A stretch of 5,072 bases of DNA from positions 1 to 5,072 of the forward strand of contig JBQTHM010000033.1 of NCBI GenBank assembly GCA_052389895.1. Reading direction: 5' to 3'. The translations under genes were made by a program, and so were the position numbers. This DNA comes from CAVVXX01 sp052389895 (GTDB taxonomy: Bacteria; Pseudomonadota; Alphaproteobacteria; Micropepsales; Micropepsaceae). The notes below the pieces were generated by a model. The model made no database searches, was not told the origin of the DNA, and saw only the letters and a program-made list of their open reading frames with translations. Of the stretch, positions 1 to 5,072 are shown piece after piece. Numbering within the stretch: the first letter of the stretch is position 1; every line of letters starts with the position of its first letter.

Positions 1-272
1 CTCGACGCCATGAGGCGGAACGCCAAAAGCCACTGGTGAAGGGGAACGTGACTGCGCTCGTAAACGGTGCCGGTGCGAACTGTGAACTTGTCCTGACAGG
101 CTTCGCAATAATACCAGCCCATCCCCATGGACTTGCCATTTAGCGGCCTAGCATCATCCAGCGAGCCACAATGCGGACAAGTCACGCCATCCGGCCAGCG
201 GATAGCCTCGAAATGCTTGTGTGCCGCGTCTTCGTCGCAATAGACCTTGGCGGAAAGTTCAACAGGCGTCAT
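1..272 (-). CDS. IS1595-family transposase, N-terminal part (cut by window edge)
   Basis: Seen: 90 codons run from an ATG at 270-272 to the window edge without a stop. The product has a zinc ribbon (C32-x2-C35 and C56-x2-C59) inside the pattern FEAIRWPDGVTCPHCG, then KFTVRTGTVYERSHVPLHQW and LLAFRLMAS. Known: this arrangement is the N-terminal zinc-binding region of IS1595 (ISXO2-like) transposases, which continue into a DDE-type catalytic domain; that domain would lie left of the window, so intactness cannot be judged. The start is supported by AGGAGA at 279-284, six bases before ATG, and by a promoter at 293-321. The gene lies downstream of prmA on the same strand, 82 bases after its stop. 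The outer end of the element was not identified; it should lie between the promoter and prmA, near 330-340. The family call is firm; activity is unknown. Confidence 0.9.
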   Translation of the reverse strand, partial: MTPVELSAKVYCDEDAAHKHFEAIRWPDGVTCPHCGSLDDARPLNGKSMGMGWYYCEACQDKFTVRTGTVYERSHVPLHQWLLAFRLMAS

Positions 273-292
273 GGCTTATCTCCTATGACGCC

Positions 293-321
293 AATATAGG
301 GGTTTACAGTCTGTCAGTCAA
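293..321 (-). promoter_or_regulatory. Sigma-70-type promoter of the transposase gene
   Basis: On the minus strand TTGACT (316-321) and TATATT (293-298) are separated by exactly 17 bases, close to the housekeeping consensus. Transcription would start near 285-287, giving a leader of only about 13-15 bases that begins just at the ribosome binding site. A small dyad ACAG-T-CTGT (306-314) lies in the spacer and could bind a regulator; that is speculation. Confidence 0.6.
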
Positions 322-330
322 GTATATAAT

Positions 331-372
331 TCCCCTTTGGGGGAGGTGCGCGCGTCAGCGCGCGGAGGGGGC
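331..372. repeat. Two-stem palindromic repeat, copy 1 (overlaps prmA 3' end)
   Basis: Plus-strand layout: CCCC-TTT-GGGG (332-342), the link GAGGTG, a 6-bp stem GCGCGC (348-353) with GCGCGC (358-363) around loop GTCA, then GGAGGGGGC. Copy 2 at 4917-4963 has the same order and orientation: C-run stem, GGGGGA-GTG, a 6-bp GC stem, GAGGGGG. Only the link and flanks are conserved; the stems differ but keep their pairing, as expected of a dispersed structured repeat. The prmA stop codon (355-357) lies in the loop of the second stem. No T-run follows on either strand, so this is not a standard intrinsic terminator. Confidence 0.6.
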
Positions 373-1239
373 CTTGCGCGGCTTGGATAGTATCAACGCG
401 CTCCACGGGCCGTCGCGCATGACGCGCACGCGCTCGAGCCCGCGGCGGCCATAGGCGCGCAGGATCGTCTCTTCCTCGTCGCGCATGAGGCCGGACAGCA
501 CAGCAATTCCACCGGGCGCCAGCGCCTTCGCCATCGGCGCCGCCAGTTTATTCAGCGGCTTGGACAGGATGTTGGCAAGGACGAGGTCGAAACGCCCGCG
601 GCCCCTCAGTTCCTTGTCTTCGAAGCCGCTGGCCAGCACGGCATGAACGCGCGCGGCTTCGCCGTTGGCGGCCGCGTTCTCGATGGTGATGCCGACGGCC
701 ACGTGATCGATGTCGCTGGCGGTGACCGGCTCGCGCCACAGCTTGGCCGCGGCGATGGCCAGCACGCCGGCGCCGCAGCCCATGTCGAGCACGTGCTTGA
801 AGCGCCGCCTGCGCGCGAGTTCCGACAGCGCCTTCAGGCACAGCGCCGTGGTCTCGTGATGGCCGGTGCCGAAGGCCATGCCCGCCTCGATCCAGATGGG
901 GATACGCCCGCGCGGAACTTTGCCCTTGTCGTGCGCGCCATAGATAAAGAAGCGCCCCGCGCGCACGGGGGGAAGCGCGCGCTGCGATTTCTTGATCCAG
1001 TCCTGGTCGCGCAGCGCAGCGACCCTTACTTTGTAACCGCAAACGCAGGACAGCAGCTCGGCGTCGGGCTTCTTCGCGTAGAGCGCTTCGACCGTCGCCT
1101 TCGGCCCAAACGGATCTTCCGCAATCAGCACCGCCTGAGGGCTCGGCGCGGGTGTAATCTCAAACACCGCCGCCACATCCGCCGCGCGGTTTTTATTGAG
1201 GGTGACGGAGGCTTTCCAGAGTGGGGGAGAAGTAGGCAC
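355..1239 (-). CDS. prmA: Ribosomal protein L11 methyltransferase PrmA
   Basis: A cytoplasmic enzyme that uses S-adenosylmethionine to methylate lysines and the N-terminal amino group of ribosomal protein L11. Seen: 294 residues, the usual family length (E. coli about 293). The N-terminal substrate-recognition part covers roughly residues 1-95, followed by the PrmA signatures DWIKKSQRA (80-88), IEAGMAFGTGHHETT (117-131), the SAM-binding motif VLDMGCGAGVLAIAAAKLW (150-168), the acidic motif ASDID (174-178), LANIL (221-225) and APGGIAVLSG (241-250). The start is GTG at 1237-1239 with AAAAGG at 1245-1250, five bases upstream; an ATG at 1239-1241 overlaps it out of frame and could mislead annotation. 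The last five codons and the stop (PSAR region) lie within palindromic repeat copy 1. Another palindrome begins 18 bases upstream of the start. No clear promoter was found. Confidence 0.95.
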   Translation of the reverse strand: MPTSPPLWKASVTLNKNRAADVAAVFEITPAPSPQAVLIAEDPFGPKATVEALYAKKPDAELLSCVCGYKVRVAALRDQDWIKKSQRALPPVRAGRFFIYGAHDKGKVPRGRIPIWIEAGMAFGTGHHETTALCLKALSELARRRRFKHVLDMGCGAGVLAIAAAKLWREPVTASDIDHVAVGITIENAAANGEAARVHAVLASGFEDKELRGRGRFDLVLANILSKPLNKLAAPMAKALAPGGIAVLSGLMRDEEETILRAYGRRGLERVRVMRDGPWSALILSKPRKAPSAR

Positions 1240-1257
1240 ATTCGCCTTTTATATTTA

Positions 1258-1293
1258 GTGTCATCGCCCGCGAATGCGGGCGACCCAAATGAC
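1258..1293. repeat. Palindromic repeat, left flank of the GIY-YIG gene
   Basis: GTCAT begins at 1260 and a perfect 8-bp stem follows: TCGCCCGC (1264-1271) with GCGGGCGA (1276-1283) around loop GAAT. It continues with CCCAAATGAC. Bases 1258-1286 match the reverse complement of 1603-1631 at 25 of 29 positions, counted by eye. The repeat sits between the divergent starts of prmA and the nuclease gene, so it may affect expression of both. Confidence 0.75.
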
Positions 1294-1302
1294 GCAGCAC
1301 CG

Positions 1303-1653
1303 ATGCTCAACACATATTACGTCTACATTCTTGCGAGCAAATGCAACGGCACTCTCTACATAGGCGTTACGAACAACCTTGTGAAACGCGTTGCCGAACA
1401 TCGCGAAGGTATCGTGCCGGGATTCACGAAAACCTATGACGTAAAGCGGCTCGTCTATTTCGAGGCGTTTGAAGATATTGAGGCCGCCATTCGGCGAGAA
1501 AAGCGGCTGAAGAAATACAAGCGCGAATGGAAGATCAATCTCATCCAACAACACAATGTAAAGTGGAAAGACTTATTTGAAACGTTGGGCCCTTCATCAC
1601 CTGGGTGGCCCGCATTCGCGGACCATGACAACCAGGTGCCAGCGCCGACGTGA
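1303..1653 (+). CDS. Small GIY-YIG nuclease-domain protein (YhbQ/COG2827-like)
   Basis: Seen: 116 residues. The GIY-YIG motifs are V7-Y8-I9 and Y19-I20-G21, followed by the catalytic-type Arg29, His33, the probable metal-binding Glu66 in the helix IRREKRLKKYKREWK, and Asn79. Known: such single-domain proteins belong to the UvrC/URI superfamily; the reference member YhbQ has about 100 residues, and the cellular role of most is unclear. Although often labelled excinuclease subunit C, it is not UvrC. The conserved domain ends near residue 95; residues about 97-112 are encoded by the right flanking palindrome (SSPGWPAFADHD). ATG 1303 was chosen because the domain starts there; a GTG at 1258 is in frame but would add repeat-encoded residues. 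The gene is on the strand opposite its neighbours, visibly less GC-rich than prmA and uvrD, and ends 4 bases from the convergent neighbour's stop. A mobile origin is inferred. Confidence 0.9.
   Translation: MLNTYYVYILASKCNGTLYIGVTNNLVKRVAEHREGIVPGFTKTYDVKRLVYFEAFEDIEAAIRREKRLKKYKREWKINLIQQHNVKWKDLFETLGPSSPGWPAFADHDNQVPAPT
1598..1638. repeat. Palindromic repeat, right flank of the GIY-YIG gene (inverted copy)
   Basis: Bases 1603-1631 are an inverted copy of 1258-1286. The core stem GGCCCGC (1607-1613) with GCGGACC (1618-1624) has one mismatch around loop ATTC, and ATGAC (1625-1629) faces outward. A 7-bp perfect outer pair, CACCTGG (1598-1604) with CCAGGTG (1632-1638), encloses it. The whole repeat lies inside the 3' end of the nuclease gene and is translated. 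It could also pair in transcripts arriving from the opposite side, but no T-run marks it as a terminator. Confidence 0.75.
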
Positions 1654-1657
1654 GCAA

Positions 1658-2071
1658 TTAGGGCGAAGAGGGGACATAAATAATTGTAACGGAACCCACA
1701 GTTTCATTTCTCTTGAATACTGTAGCGTTGCGATCGTACTTTACCTCAAGTGAATTGGCGGCTCGCCAGCTTATTTCCGCCCAAGGTCCGCCCCAAGCTG
1801 CTCGCGGTAAATCGCGAGCACCTTCTGCAATGAATGTATTCCCGGGTGAATTAGGAACTTCGTCGTCCGCCTCTAAAATGGATACTTGAGTAGAAAAATC
1901 TGTTGTGGCTCCACAATCCCGTTCAAACATCACGGCCTTGAGTTTGTTATCTGGCGAAGCCACACTTTTCACCAGCTCAGTGCCACACATTTTGCTGAAG
2001 CCAAACGCCAACACTCCGGCAACGGCGAGAGTCACCGATAAGCCGATCAGGATGTTGGTGCTCCTTTTCAC
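1658..2071 (-). CDS. Hypothetical exported or membrane-anchored protein
   Basis: Family not recognised. Seen: 137 residues, starting MKRS and followed by a hydrophobic segment at about residues 8-25, so a signal peptide or a single membrane anchor. C29 does not fit a lipobox (SKMC), so a lipoprotein is unlikely. C29 and C53 could form a disulfide outside the cytoplasm. The rest, with SPDNKLKAVMFERDCGATT (39-57), TQVSILEADDE (61-71) and SLEVKYDRNATVFK (107-120), reads like a small beta-rich domain; it vaguely recalls DUF5412-type proteins, which is a weak impression only. The GTG start (2069-2071) overlaps the uvrD stop as GTGA, with AGGG just upstream, indicating translational coupling to uvrD. 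No other in-frame start lies before the hydrophobic segment. It appears less GC-rich than uvrD, which may mean later acquisition. Function unknown. Confidence 0.75.
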   Translation of the reverse strand: MKRSTNILIGLSVTLAVAGVLAFGFSKMCGTELVKSVASPDNKLKAVMFERDCGATTDFSTQVSILEADDEVPNSPGNTFIAEGARDLPRAAWGGPWAEISWRAANSLEVKYDRNATVFKRNETVGSVTIIYVPSSP

Positions 2072-4473
2072 GCCCTTTGCACGAAGTTATCAATAACCCG
2101 CTTGGTGCCCGCTTTATCGAATTCCACTTCGAGCTTGTTGCCGTCCACGGTCATGACGCGGCCGTAGCCGAATTTCTGATGGAAGACGCGTTCGCCCGCT
2201 TTGTATTTGCCGCCGGCGTCGCTGGTTGAAACGATTTTCGCTTCCGCATCAATCACGCGGCCGCGTCCGCCGCCATATTTGCGTGTTGGCGTTTCCGAAA
2301 ATCCGCCGCGCGTGGAGCCGGCGCCCGCGCCCGAATAGCCGCCAGTAAACGGACTGGCGCCACGCGCGGCCTGCGCGCGCCGCCAGCCGGGGCTGTCATA
2401 GGTGCTGCCAAAGTTCGCGCCGGTATTGTCGCGAAAGCCGCCATAGCCGCCATACATGCCCTCGTCGGCGATCATCTCGACATGCGCTTCGGGCAGCTCG
2501 CCGACAAAACGCGACGGCACGCCGCTCTGCCAGCTGCCGTGAATGCGCCGGTTGGCGGCGAAACTCACGCGCGCGCGCTGCTTCGCCCGCGTGATGCCGA
2601 CATAGGCGAGGCGGCGTTCCTCCTCCAGCCCCGCCGTGCCCTTCTCGTCCATCGTGCGCTGGGAGGGAAACAGACCTTCCTCCCAACCGGGCAGGAACAC
2701 GGTCTCGAATTCCAGCCCCTTGGCCGCGTGCAGCGTCATCAGGTTGACGCGGTCGCCGCCTTCACCCTGTTCCAGCTCCATCACGAGGCTGACATGCTCC
2801 AGAAACGCAGCCAGCGATTCATAAGACTCCATCGAGCGTACAAGTTCTTTCAAATTCTCCAGCCGCCCCGGCGCATCGGCCGACTTGTCGCACCGAAGCA
2901 TGTCCGTGTAGCCGCTCTCGTCCAGCACGATCTCGGCCAGTTGCGGATGCGGAATCTGCGCCGCCTGCTCGTGCCAGCGCGCGACCATTCTGGCAAAATC
3001 GCCCAGCGTCTTGCGCGCCTTGGGCGCCAATTCTTCGGTCTCGGAAATTTCCGTCGCCGCCGCCAGCAGCGGCACTTGCGCTTTTCGTGCGTGCACCTCG
3101 AGCGCCTGGATGCTGGCTTCGCCTAGCCCGCGCTTCGGCCGGTTGACGATACGCTCGAAGGCTAGATCGTCGTCGCCTTGCGCGATCACGCGCAGATAAG
3201 CCAGCGCATCGCGAATTTCGGCGCGCTCGTAAAAGCGCGGGCCGCCGATCACGCGATAGGGCAGGCCGATCATCAGGAAGCGGTCTTCGAATTCGCGCAT
3301 CTGGAACGAGGCGCGCACCAAAATCGCCATCTCGGCCAGCCTGTGGTCCCGGCGCTGCAGGCTCTCGATGTCCGATGCAATCGAGCGCGCTTCTTCCTCC
3401 GCGTCCCACAGCGCCTTCACCTGAATCTTTTCGCCCGCATCGCCTTCAGTCCACAGCGTCTTGCCAAGCCTGCCCTTGTTGGCTGCGATCAAACCGGAAG
3501 CGGCCGCCAGAATATTCGGCGTCGAGCGGTAATTGCGTTCAAGGCGGATCACTTTGGCGCCGGGAAAGTCGCGCTCGAAGCGCAGGATGTTTTCGATCTC
3601 TGCCCCGCGCCAGGCATAGATGGACTGGTCGTCGTCGCCCACCACGCAGAGATTGTTGTGCTTGCCGCCCGCCAGCAGCCGCAGCCACAGATATTGCGCC
3701 ACGTTGGTGTCCTGATATTCGTCCACCAGCATGTAGGCGAAGCGGCGGCGGTAATCCTCGAGGATCTGCGCGTTGCTGCGCAGCACATTGATCGCCTCCA
3801 GCAGCAGGTCGCCAAAATCCACCGCGTTCAGGGTTTTCAGCCGCTGCTGATAGAGCTTGTAGAGCTTGCGCCCCTGCCCAAACGCGTAGGCATGCGCCTC
3901 GCCTTCCGGCACGTCGTCGGGGGTGAGCCCGCGATTCTTCCAGTTGTCGATGTAGGCGGCGAGCGTGCGCGGCGGGAAGCGCTTCTCGTCGATGTTCTCG
4001 GCCTCCACCACCTGCTTGATCAGGCGCAGCGCGTCGTCTTCGTCCAGAATCGTGAAGTTGGGCTTGAGCCCGGCCAGCTCCGCATGCCGGCGCAGCATGC
4101 GGGCGCAGATGGAATGGAACGTGCCCAGCCATTGCATGCCCTCGACCGCGCCGCCGATAAGGGCGCCGATGCGCTCCTTCATTTCGCGCGCGGCCTTGTT
4201 GGTGAAGGTGACGGCCAGGATCTGCCCCGGAAAGGCACGCCGCGTGGCGAGGATGTGGGCGAGCCGCGTGGTGAGGACGCGCGTCTTGCCGGTGCCCGCG
4301 CCCGCCAGCACCAGCACGGGGCCGTCGAGCGCCAGCACGGCCTCGCGCTGCGTTTCGTTCAGGCCTTGCAGATAAGCGGGTTCGCCCGCGGGCACGTTTG
4401 TGGTCGCGTCGCTGCCCGCGCCCGGGCCGAACGCCGCATCCAGCGGATCGCGGTGGGGGAACTCGTTACTCAT
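2068..4473 (-). CDS. uvrD: ATP-dependent DNA helicase UvrD (UvrD/PcrA/Rep, SF1A)
   Basis: A 3'-5' DNA helicase that removes the incised strand in nucleotide excision repair and unwinds DNA in mismatch repair. Seen: 801 residues with the full motif set: LNETQREAV Q-motif (38-46), Walker A GAGTGKT (58-64), Ia TFTNKAAREM (89-98), Ib GTFHSICARML (117-127), II DEYQD (251-255), III GDDDQSIYAWRGA (279-291), IV NYRST (314-318), V TLHAAKGLEFE (580-590) and VI AYVGITRAK (623-631). Residues about 672-738 form a Gly/Tyr/Arg-rich linker (GGYGGF, GGYSGAGAG, GGGRGR). Residues 759-799 (GERVFHQKFGYGRV onward) are the C-terminal Tudor-like module that in PcrA/UvrD contacts RNA polymerase. No motif is missing, so it should be active. 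The ATG (4471-4473) has no clear Shine-Dalgarno sequence. A hypothetical gene overlaps its stop by 4 bases. Upstream, the 4474-4540 spacer shows no convincing promoter. Confidence 0.97.
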   Translation of the reverse strand: MSNEFPHRDPLDAAFGPGAGSDATTNVPAGEPAYLQGLNETQREAVLALDGPVLVLAGAGTGKTRVLTTRLAHILATRRAFPGQILAVTFTNKAAREMKERIGALIGGAVEGMQWLGTFHSICARMLRRHAELAGLKPNFTILDEDDALRLIKQVVEAENIDEKRFPPRTLAAYIDNWKNRGLTPDDVPEGEAHAYAFGQGRKLYKLYQQRLKTLNAVDFGDLLLEAINVLRSNAQILEDYRRRFAYMLVDEYQDTNVAQYLWLRLLAGGKHNNLCVVGDDDQSIYAWRGAEIENILRFERDFPGAKVIRLERNYRSTPNILAAASGLIAANKGRLGKTLWTEGDAGEKIQVKALWDAEEEARSIASDIESLQRRDHRLAEMAILVRASFQMREFEDRFLMIGLPYRVIGGPRFYERAEIRDALAYLRVIAQGDDDLAFERIVNRPKRGLGEASIQALEVHARKAQVPLLAAATEISETEELAPKARKTLGDFARMVARWHEQAAQIPHPQLAEIVLDESGYTDMLRCDKSADAPGRLENLKELVRSMESYESLAAFLEHVSLVMELEQGEGGDRVNLMTLHAAKGLEFETVFLPGWEEGLFPSQRTMDEKGTAGLEEERRLAYVGITRAKQRARVSFAANRRIHGSWQSGVPSRFVGELPEAHVEMIADEGMYGGYGGFRDNTGANFGSTYDSPGWRRAQAARGASPFTGGYSGAGAGSTRGGFSETPTRKYGGGRGRVIDAEAKIVSTSDAGGKYKAGERVFHQKFGYGRVMTVDGNKLEVEFDKAGTKRVIDNFVQRA

Positions 4474-4540
4474 GATTCACGCGTGATGTTAGCAGGAGCG
4501 ACCGGGTTTTTGGGCAATTATGGCCATTTCAGTATTTGAT

Positions 4541-4655
4541 CGTCATGGCCGCCCTTGAGGCGGCCATCCATCGCGCCCGCGTCTACGGGCGCAAATGAGT
4601 CATTGGCGCGCAGACGCGCGCCAGATGGATGGCCGGGTCGAGCCCGGCCATGACG
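4541..4655. repeat. Four-hairpin inverted repeat array, REPIN-like
   Basis: The intergenic block carries four GC-rich hairpins. A: ATGGCCGCC (4545-4553) with 4559-4567, 9 bp. B: GCGCCCG (4573-4579) with 4586-4592, 7 bp. C: TGGCGCGC (4604-4611) with 4616-4623, 8 bp. D: ATGGCCGGG (4629-4637) with 4643-4651, 9 bp. All stems are perfect with loops of 4-6 bases. D is also the inverted copy of A, and C of B, around a centre AATGA-G-TCATT (4594-4604), so the whole block is one large imperfect palindrome. CGTCAT begins it and ATGACG ends it. It lies 8 bases downstream of the ribbon-helix-helix gene stop and 67 bases upstream of uvrD; it may protect or end transcripts, but there is no T-run. Confidence 0.8.
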
Positions 4656-4663
4656 TCTCGGGT

Positions 4664-4894
4664 CTAGGGTTTCGGCGGCTTTGCCGCAAGCGTGCGCATC
4701 AGCGCGTACACGCGCAAGGCGCTCGCCAAATTGCGTTCCCCCCGCGCGGCATCGATGCGTTTGACCAATGTCACCAGCGGCACGCGGTCCTCGCGCGCTT
4801 GGCTCTCCAGCGCCGTCCAGAACTCCGCCTCCAGTGCGATACTGGTGCGATGCCCGGCAATGGAGAAGGAACGTTTCTTGAGTGCATCTGTCAT
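4664..4894 (-). CDS. Ribbon-helix-helix domain protein
   Basis: Seen: 76 residues; nearly the whole protein matches the RHH_4-type pattern of short alphaproteobacterial proteins: KKRSFSIAGHRTSIALE (6-22) as strand and entry to helix one, EFWTALESQARE (24-35) as helix, and LVKRIDAARGERNLASALRVY (43-63) as second helix and conserved tail. Known: ribbon-helix-helix proteins usually bind DNA as dimers, through a strand, and act as small repressors or antitoxins; the targets of this subgroup are not known to me and no toxin partner is visible. ATG 4892-4894 was chosen because the family begins at about this point; the frame stays open upstream to 5020, but that part is low-complexity and repeat-derived. 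The start lacks its own Shine-Dalgarno sequence; a 6-codon upstream frame overlaps it as ATGA. The four-hairpin array lies 8 bases after the stop. Confidence 0.85.
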   Translation of the reverse strand: MTDALKKRSFSIAGHRTSIALEAEFWTALESQAREDRVPLVTLVKRIDAARGERNLASALRVYALMRTLAAKPPKP

Positions 4895-4916
4895 CGCGCG
4901 AACCCGCTCATTATCT

Positions 4917-4963
4917 CCCCCCGTTGTTACGGGGGAAGTGCCGCCGAAGGCGGCGAGGGGGGC
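4917..4963. repeat. Two-stem palindromic repeat, copy 2
   Basis: Stem CCCCCGT (4918-4924) with ACGGGGG (4929-4935) around loop TGTT, the link AAGTG, stem GCCGCC (4940-4945) with GGCGGC (4949-4954) around GAA, then GAGGGGGGC. It has the same plan and orientation as copy 1 at 331-372. It sits immediately upstream of the ribbon-helix-helix gene, and its minus-strand GGGGAG could act as a ribosome binding sequence there. Confidence 0.6.
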
Positions 4964-4979
4964 AACACCGTTGCCCCCC
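4957..4979. repeat. Strong 10-bp hairpin next to the two-stem repeat
   Basis: GGGGGGCAAC (4957-4966) pairs perfectly with GTTGCCCCCC (4970-4979) around loop ACC. It shares its left arm with the end of repeat copy 2 and runs into an 11-C homopolymer (4974-4984). It may be part of a longer repeat unit; function unknown. Confidence 0.6.
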
Positions 4980-5072
4980 CCCCCAGTGTCGCAAAATCGC
5001 GCGCAACAACCACCCCCCAAAAACCCGGGGGGGACAAAAACGGAACCGACAATAGCGCCAAACGCAAAACCA
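4980..5072. other. Gene-free, homopolymer-rich right end
   Basis: Runs of C (11 bases at 4974-4984), C6 near 5012-5017 and G7 near 5028-5034 are followed by A-rich sequence. No convincing coding frame, RNA gene or promoter is seen. The abrupt run-rich composition would fit either repeat debris or poor sequence quality near a contig end. Confidence 0.35.

Noticed and set aside
1239..1241. ATG as the prmA start
   Set aside because: It is out of frame with the PrmA motifs; the GTG at 1237-1239 is in frame and has AAAAGG at suitable distance.
643..1302. Plus-strand open frame upstream of, and continuous with, the GIY-YIG gene
   Set aside because: This part is the antisense of prmA; the nuclease domain begins only at ATG 1303, so a fusion protein is not credible.
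1261..1554. Minus-strand open frame opposite the GIY-YIG gene
   Set aside because: The plus-strand frame carries all GIY-YIG motif residues; the opposite frame has no recognisable features.
3178..4539. Long plus-strand open frame of 453 codons opposite uvrD
   Set aside because: It lies antisense to a complete helicase gene, has no recognisable domain, and such frames are common by chance opposite GC-rich codons.
4541..4655. CRISPR array
   Set aside because: There are no regularly spaced identical direct repeats with unique spacers; the units are inverted hairpins of different sequence.
4541..4655. Intrinsic terminator of the ribbon-helix-helix gene
   Set aside because: The hairpins are strong but no U-run follows any of them on the minus strand; a repeat array explains the symmetry better, though it may still affect transcript ends.
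4895..5020. Upstream extension of the ribbon-helix-helix gene
   Set aside because: The added residues are Gly/Cys-rich and read from the palindromic repeat and homopolymers; the family begins near the ATG at 4894.

Overview
The window looks like alphaproteobacterial chromosome, probably close to Rhizobiales. Reasons: a UvrD helicase with a long Gly/Tyr-rich linker and a C-terminal Tudor-like module, a short ribbon-helix-helix protein of a type mostly seen in Alphaproteobacteria, high GC in the core genes, and many short dispersed palindromes. Nothing in the sequence fixes the genus.

Layout, left to right. 1-272: the first 90 codons of an IS1595-family transposase (minus strand, cut by the window edge) with a good promoter at 293-321. 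331-372: a two-stem palindromic repeat that also supplies the last codons of prmA. 355-1239: prmA, ribosomal protein L11 methyltransferase (minus). 1258-1638: a plus-strand GIY-YIG nuclease gene between two inverted copies of a palindrome. 1658-2071: an unrecognised small membrane or exported protein (minus) that starts inside the uvrD stop codon. 2068-4473: uvrD (minus). 4541-4655: a compact, gene-free inverted array of four hairpins. 4664-4894: a ribbon-helix-helix protein (minus). 4917-4979: a second copy of the two-stem repeat plus a further hairpin, followed by a homopolymer-rich end without a gene.

The household part is DNA repair (uvrD) and ribosome modification (prmA), both on the minus strand. 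From memory these two are often close neighbours in Alphaproteobacteria; here a nuclease unit and an orphan gene lie between them. No stretch above 300 bases lacks a gene.

The most interesting signal is the GIY-YIG unit. Its flanking palindromes and the outer hairpins of the array at 4541-4655 share one pattern: an outward-facing GTCAT, a GC-rich stem, and an inward-facing CCA. The layout resembles REPINs and their RAYT transposase in other bacteria, but with a GIY-YIG nuclease in the middle. That a nuclease moves these repeats is inference, not something the sequence proves.
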